Source of the DNA: an uncultured Alphaproteobacteria bacterium
Lineage (GTDB): Bacteria; Pseudomonadota; Alphaproteobacteria; HIMB59; GCA-002718135
Direction of reading: 5' to 3'
Length of the DNA stretch: 64,000 bases
NCBI GenBank assembly: GCA_902621165.1
Contig: CACNKX010000004.1
Span: 86,912 to 150,911, forward strand
Made by a program: the position numbers and the translations under genes. Positions 60,897-64,000 of this stretch are shown piece after piece. Position 1 is the first letter of the stretch. Every line of letters begins with the position of its first letter. The notes under the pieces were generated by a model. The model ran no database searches. It was not told the DNA's origin and was given only the letters and a program-made list of their open reading frames with translations.

Positions 60897-61512
60897 TTTT
60901 AAATCATTAGTTTCAGGTGTTGGAAATTTAAAAAAAACTAGAAAATATTATGATGATTGGTCAGCAAAATATGATGAAACACTTAAGTTATGGAATTATC
61001 AAGCACCTAAAAAGAGCATTAAATTTTTAAAAGAAACAACTAATTTTAAACCAAAAAATATCTTAGATTTAGCATGTGGAACTGGCTTATTTGGTGCTGA
61101 ATTAAAAAAAGTTTATCCAAAAAGTCATATTTATGGTTCAGATATTTCAAAAAAAAGCCTGAAAATTTCATCAGGAAAAAAAATTTATAAAAAATTACAA
61201 ATAAAAAATTTTGAACAATTACATCATTACAAAATAAAATTTGATCTCATTTCCCTGATTGGCTCCATGACGTATTGCAAAAACTTTGACAAATTTTTTG
61301 CTAATATTAATAAAAATATTAAAGAAAAAGGCTTTGTACTATTTACCCATAGAATAGATTTATGGGAGAAACAGGATTTTTTAAGTATTTTAAAAAAACA
61401 TCAAAAGTCATTAAAAATCAATAAAATTTCTAGACCATTAAATTATCTACCTTTGAACAATGATTTCAAAAATAAAATAAAAATAAAAATTGTTTTATTA
61501 CAAAAGTATTAA
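60889..61512 (+). CDS. Class I SAM-dependent methyltransferase
   Basis: 207 residues. Motif I LDLACGTGLFGAEL binds S-adenosylmethionine; IYGSDISKKSLKIS is motif II, and FDLISLIGSMTYCKNFDKFF motif IV. The N-terminal YYDDWSAKYDETLKLWNYQAPK is typical of small-molecule methyltransferases of the DREV/TPMT-like type. Substrate unknown. Last gene of the long plus-strand run; four hairpins follow, the last a clear terminator. Confidence 0.87.
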   Translation: MTNFKSLVSGVGNLKKTRKYYDDWSAKYDETLKLWNYQAPKKSIKFLKETTNFKPKNILDLACGTGLFGAELKKVYPKSHIYGSDISKKSLKISSGKKIYKKLQIKNFEQLHHYKIKFDLISLIGSMTYCKNFDKFFANINKNIKEKGFVLFTHRIDLWEKQDFLSILKKHQKSLKINKISRPLNYLPLNNDFKNKIKIKIVLLQKY

Positions 61513-61518
61513 AATTTA

Positions 61519-61604
61519 GGCTTTTTAATTAAAAAATTTGAGCCAAAACCGAGAATCGGGTATTTATTAATTAGGTTTATTTTCTATCCATAAACCAACG
61601 ATGA
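61519..61604 (+). ncRNA. Candidate structured RNA before terminator
   Basis: Three inverted repeats in a row: GGCTTTTT...AAAAA...AGCC (61519-61544), CCGA/TCGG with a 3-base loop (549-559 of this kilobase) and GGTTTAT/ATAAACC (61574-61580 and 61590-61596, 9-base loop), then the terminator at 61605. Such dense pairing is unusual for AT-rich filler; it may be the 3' end of a stable RNA or only a complex 3' untranslated region. Not recognised as a known RNA. Confidence 0.35.
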
Positions 61605-61639
61605 AAAGAAGGGATATTCGCCGTGTCCCTTCTTTTTTT
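61605..61639 (+). terminator. Rho-independent terminator
   Basis: Perfect 10-bp stem AAAGAAGGGA/TCCCTTCTTT with an 11-base loop and a continuing run of T up to 61639. It ends the plus-strand transcript that includes the methyltransferase and, possibly, the candidate RNA. It lies 38 bases from the end of the convergent mntR-like gene. Confidence 0.88.
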
Positions 61640-61676
61640 ATACACTAGATAAAATTGATTTGGCAATAAATTAAAT

Positions 61677-62090
61677 TTATTTTTTCGAGTTAAAATTATC
61701 CATTTTTCGAAGTGTCTTTTCACTAACATGATGCTCTATTCCTTCAGCATCTTCTGAAGCTGTATTCTTGTCTAAACCAAGATTTAGTAAAAAATTGAAT
61801 ACAATATTATGCCTTTTTTTTGACTCACTTGCTATTTTTTGACCTTTAAAAGTTAAAAAAATTGATCGATAAGGTTCTCTTTTAATGAAACCCTGTGTTT
61901 GTAATCTTTGTATTGTTTTATTGGCTGTGGCTTGTGCAATACCCAAGCTTTCAGCAATATCAACAATACGAGCTTCACCTTTGGAATTTAAAAGTTCTGC
62001 AATTAGTTCTAAATAATCTTCAGTATTTTCTGTTTTATGAGCATTTCGTACTTTGCTGAATGACATCCTTTTTTTTAACATAATAATCAA
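61677..62090 (-). CDS. mntR: MntR/DtxR-family manganese-responsive transcriptional regulator
   Basis: 137 residues. A winged-helix DNA-binding domain (EDYLELIAELL...ARIVDIAESLGIAQATANKTIQRLQTQGFI) is followed by a metal-binding dimerisation helix region with KRHNIVFNFL and EDAEGIEHHVSEKTL, where the Glu-x-x-Glu/His-His ligands sit. This is the short MntR type without an SH3 domain. It is divergent from a putative manganese exporter with a large dyad between them, which supports control of that gene by Mn(II). The start could be TTG 62090 or one of the downstream ATGs (62081 or 62066). Confidence 0.87.
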   Translation of the reverse strand: MIIMLKKRMSFSKVRNAHKTENTEDYLELIAELLNSKGEARIVDIAESLGIAQATANKTIQRLQTQGFIKREPYRSIFLTFKGQKIASESKKRHNIVFNFLLNLGLDKNTASEDAEGIEHHVSEKTLRKMDNFNSKK

Positions 62091-62106
62091 TAAAAATTAA
62101 CAGAAA

Positions 62107-62143
62107 ATGTAGCCATAGCTATATTTATTAGCTATATATACAT
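62107..62143. promoter_or_regulatory. Dyad between mntR and the manganese exporter, candidate MntR operator
   Basis: Interrupted palindrome ATGTA-n3-ATAGCTA-n7-TAGCTAT-n3-TACAT, 24 of 37 positions paired without a mismatch in the arms. It lies 16 bases from the mntR start and 3 bases from the exporter start, so a bound dimer would block both. The core resembles the ATAGC-type MntR sites known from enterobacteria. Confidence 0.65.
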
Positions 62144-62146
62144 TTA

Positions 62147-63295
62147 ATGAATGCGCTAATTAACGCTATTAATGAAAAAACAAAGATTATTCTTGAGAAT
62201 GATGGAAGGTTATTAAAGAAATCTTTCTTTGGTCTATTATTACTTTCTCTTGTTTTTCAAGGAGGTGAATTCGGCGAAGTTATACGATCGTCAATGATAG
62301 ATGCTTATATTCAGGTATCTGTTTTTGTAGGATTTACATTATTTGTTTTTATTGGCTTGGATAGTTTAACAAAATTTGATGTAAAAAATTTTTTATCTAA
62401 GACACAAAAGTTCCATGTCGGTATAGCTGCTTTTTTAGGTGCAATACCAGGATGTGGTGGAGCTATAATAGTTGTAACGCAATATATCCAGGGCCGTATT
62501 TCTTTTGGATCTTTAGTCGCTGTGTTAACAGCAACAATGGGTGATGCAGCTTTTTTAATACTTGCTATTGAGCCCACAACAGGACTTTTAATATTTGGTA
62601 TTGGAATAATTGTTGGATCAATTTCAGGTTATATTATTGATTTTATTCATGGCATAAATTTTATGCAATCAGAGACAAAAATAAAAGTTGAATTTGAAAA
62701 AATAAATAAAACTTTTGTATCGAATTTTAATTTCTTTTGGCTTTTTTTATTTATCCCTGGTTTTATTTTAGGTATTCTAGTTGCATTCCAGATAGAATTT
62801 TCACCAGCTTACAACTCACTTTTAGTTTTTGTAGCTTCTGCTGGAGCAATACTTTCAATATTTATGTGGTCATTAAATCCATTAAGTGATTTTCAATGCT
62901 CAACTGACAAAAGTAGAGGATTATTATCAAGAGTAGTAGATACAACTAATTTTGTAACCACCTGGGTCATTAGTGGTTTTCTTGTCTTTGAAATATTTAT
63001 GTACTTTACAAGTTTAGATTTAAAAATATTTTTTGATTTATGGCTGCCGTTTGTTCCATTGGTAGCAATTCTATTTGGTTTTTTACCTGGTTGTGGACCG
63101 CAAGTTGTTGTAGCAACCTTTTATCTAAATGGCTATATTCCTCTTTCTGCTGAGCTTGGTAATGCTATTTCAAATGATGGTGATGCTTTATTCCCAGCAA
63201 TTGCTCTTGCCCCAAAAGCTGCGATTTTAGCAACCCTTTATAGTGCAATTCCTGCATTAGTTGTTGCCTACGGATATTTTTACCTATTTGAGTAA
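62147..63295 (+). CDS. Putative manganese/heavy-metal exporter (10-TM ArsP_2-like)
   Basis: 382-residue inner-membrane protein with about ten hydrophobic segments. It is an internal duplication: [21 protein letters not shown] near 97-117 and [20 protein letters not shown] near 317-336 repeat the same Pro-Gly-Cys-Gly motif, each followed about 25 residues on by MGDAAF or NDGDALF. This is the pattern of the family annotated as putative manganese transporter or 10TM heavy-metal exporter. Divergence from mntR suggests manganese efflux. No ribosome site precedes ATG 62147, so the mRNA may be leaderless. Confidence 0.85.
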   Translation: MNALINAINEKTKIILENDGRLLKKSFFGLLLLSLVFQGGEFGEVIRSSMIDAYIQVSVFVGFTLFVFIGLDSLTKFDVKNFLSKTQKFHVGIAAFLGAIPGCGGAIIVVTQYIQGRISFGSLVAVLTATMGDAAFLILAIEPTTGLLIFGIGIIVGSISGYIIDFIHGINFMQSETKIKVEFEKINKTFVSNFNFFWLFLFIPGFILGILVAFQIEFSPAYNSLLVFVASAGAILSIFMWSLNPLSDFQCSTDKSRGLLSRVVDTTNFVTTWVISGFLVFEIFMYFTSLDLKIFFDLWLPFVPLVAILFGFLPGCGPQVVVATFYLNGYIPLSAELGNAISNDGDALFPAIALAPKAAILATLYSAIPALVVAYGYFYLFE

Positions 63296-63446
63296 AATCT
63301 TGAAGAAAAACTTACCATCTAAAGTTTGTATTGTTTGCAATAAGCCATTCTCTTGGAGAAAAAAATGGGAAAGAGATTGGAAGAATGTTTTATATTGTTC
63401 TAAGAAATGCTCTAAAAATGGATTAAAAAAAAATAATAATAATTAA
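63288..63446 (+). CDS. DUF2256-family small zinc-ribbon-like protein
   Basis: 52 residues from TTG 63288 (TTG 63300 is an alternative; a TTG at 63261 is deep inside the exporter). [33 protein letters not shown] matches DUF2256, with two Cys pairs (CxxC and CxxxC) likely to bind zinc. Function unknown. It overlaps the end of the exporter gene by 8 bases. Asn- and Lys-rich C-terminus. Confidence 0.82.
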   Translation: MSKILKKNLPSKVCIVCNKPFSWRKKWERDWKNVLYCSKKCSKNGLKKNNNN

Positions 63447-63455
63447 ATCTTATTT

Positions 63456-63605
63456 ATGACAGATAAATTAAATAAAGAAAAAGATACACATAAAGCAAAA
63501 GATGATTCTAAAAAAAAAATACGCTTAACGAGATTAAAAAGGTTAGAAAAAAAACTCAAATCAAATATTTTAAAAAGAAAAAAAGCTATTAGCAAAAATG
63601 GATAA
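63456..63605 (+). CDS. Small highly basic protein (49 residues)
   Basis: ATG 63456, 50 codons. About 20 Lys or Arg residues, with a predicted helical stretch KIRLTRLKRLEKKLKSNILKRKKA. No ribosome site stands out, but the frame fits exactly between DUF2256 (9-base gap) and murA (8-base overlap), which argues for a real gene. A nucleic-acid-binding or ribosome-associated role would suit the charge; not recognised. Confidence 0.55.
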   Translation: MTDKLNKEKDTHKAKDDSKKKIRLTRLKRLEKKLKSNILKRKKAISKNG

Positions 63606-64000
63606 ATTGATAATAAATGGAGGTTCTAAAATTTCTGGCTCAGTTAATGTTCATGGTTCAAAAAATTCTGCACTACCGATTATAGTATCTTCTCTTTTAT
63701 CTGAAAAAACTTTAAAACTCTCAAATGTACCTAATGTGGTTGATGTTCTAAATTTAATAAAATTACTGAAAAATTACGGTGTGAAAATTGAACACAAAAA
63801 AAATAAATTAAAAATAAGTCCCTCAAAAATTAAGAATCTATCAGCAGATTACGATGTTGTGCGAAAAATGAGAGCTTCTATATTGATTCTAGGTCCATTA
63901 CTTTCTCGATTTGGTGAGGCTAGAATATCTTTACCGGGAGGATGTGCAATTGGAACTAGACCAATAGATATACACCTGGGTGGTTTATCAAAATTGGGAG
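63598..64000 (+). CDS. murA: UDP-N-acetylglucosamine 1-carboxyvinyltransferase, 5' part (3' truncated)
   Basis: First committed enzyme of peptidoglycan synthesis, transferring enolpyruvate to UDP-GlcNAc. The 134 visible residues begin MDKLIINGGSKISG and include the catalytic Lys-Asn at 22-23 (GSKNSALPI), the VVRKMRAS segment with the substrate-binding Arg, and PGGCAIGTRP with the active-site Cys at 116, so fosfomycin could target it. The gene runs off the window. It overlaps the preceding small basic gene by 8 bases. Confidence 0.95.
   Translation, partial: MDKLIINGGSKISGSVNVHGSKNSALPIIVSSLLSEKTLKLSNVPNVVDVLNLIKLLKNYGVKIEHKKNKLKISPSKIKNLSADYDVVRKMRASILILGPLLSRFGEARISLPGGCAIGTRPIDIHLGGLSKLG

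Overview
The window looks like a compact chromosomal segment of a free-living marine alphaproteobacterium. The base composition is strongly AT-rich, intergenic gaps are very short and many start and stop codons overlap. The gene set (clpS-clpA followed by a COG3146 acyltransferase and RidA, DUF2256, DUF4174, pdxJ, murA, Agl-type transporter) is alphaproteobacterial. A SAR11-like or AEGEAN-169/HIMB59-like streamlined lineage is my best guess; it rests on composition and gene style only. No rRNA, CRISPR array, insertion sequence or phage gene was seen. One tRNA (Thr, GGT) is present.

Layout: 1-9700 (+) is an amino-sugar locus: a carbohydrate ABC transporter (two permeases, the first cut by the window edge, and a binding protein), a SIS-domain protein, NagA, a NagB-II-type deaminase, a GMC oxidoreductase, an enolase-superfamily dehydratase, a HAD phosphatase and a small membrane methyltransferase-like protein. 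9697-12339 carries glycerate kinase, a HAD hydrolase and a C-terminally short GlpD. 12535-17215 (-) is an alpha-glucoside-type transporter (aglEFGK order) without a glycosidase. 17373-25621 (-) has two MocD/RtxC-like membrane di-iron proteins flanking a block of a ribose-type ABC transporter, a ThuA::Gfo/Idh fusion and an aldehyde dehydrogenase. 25739-45760 is mostly housekeeping: ugd, phosphohexomutase, DD-carboxypeptidase, clpS-clpA, ridA, cyclophilin, M19 dipeptidase, LysE exporter, pdxJ, GST-family proteins, a tRNA, a pair of unknown pseudo-dimeric proteins, an ABC-F ATPase and a HpaI-type aldolase.

46070-61512 (+) is the most unusual part: a sugar ABC transporter without its own ATPase, then four consecutive ~720-residue paralogues of an ADP-ribosylglycohydrolase-fold enzyme carrying C-terminal jelly-roll-like domains, then an aldo/keto reductase and an MFS transporter, all closely spaced. 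None of the four has a signal peptide, so they probably act in the cytoplasm on what the transporter brings in. I read this as an undescribed glycoside or ribosyl-conjugate catabolic operon. 61677-64000 holds an MntR-type regulator divergent from a putative manganese exporter with a strong dyad between them, a DUF2256 protein, a small basic protein and the 5' part of murA.

Taken together, this is a scavenger's sugar-uptake region: four ABC carbohydrate importers of different types plus an MFS carrier, each next to its own catabolic enzymes, but no recognisable local sugar regulator. Each of the four binding-protein genes is followed by a stable stem-loop, suggesting that its mRNA is kept more abundant than that of its partners.
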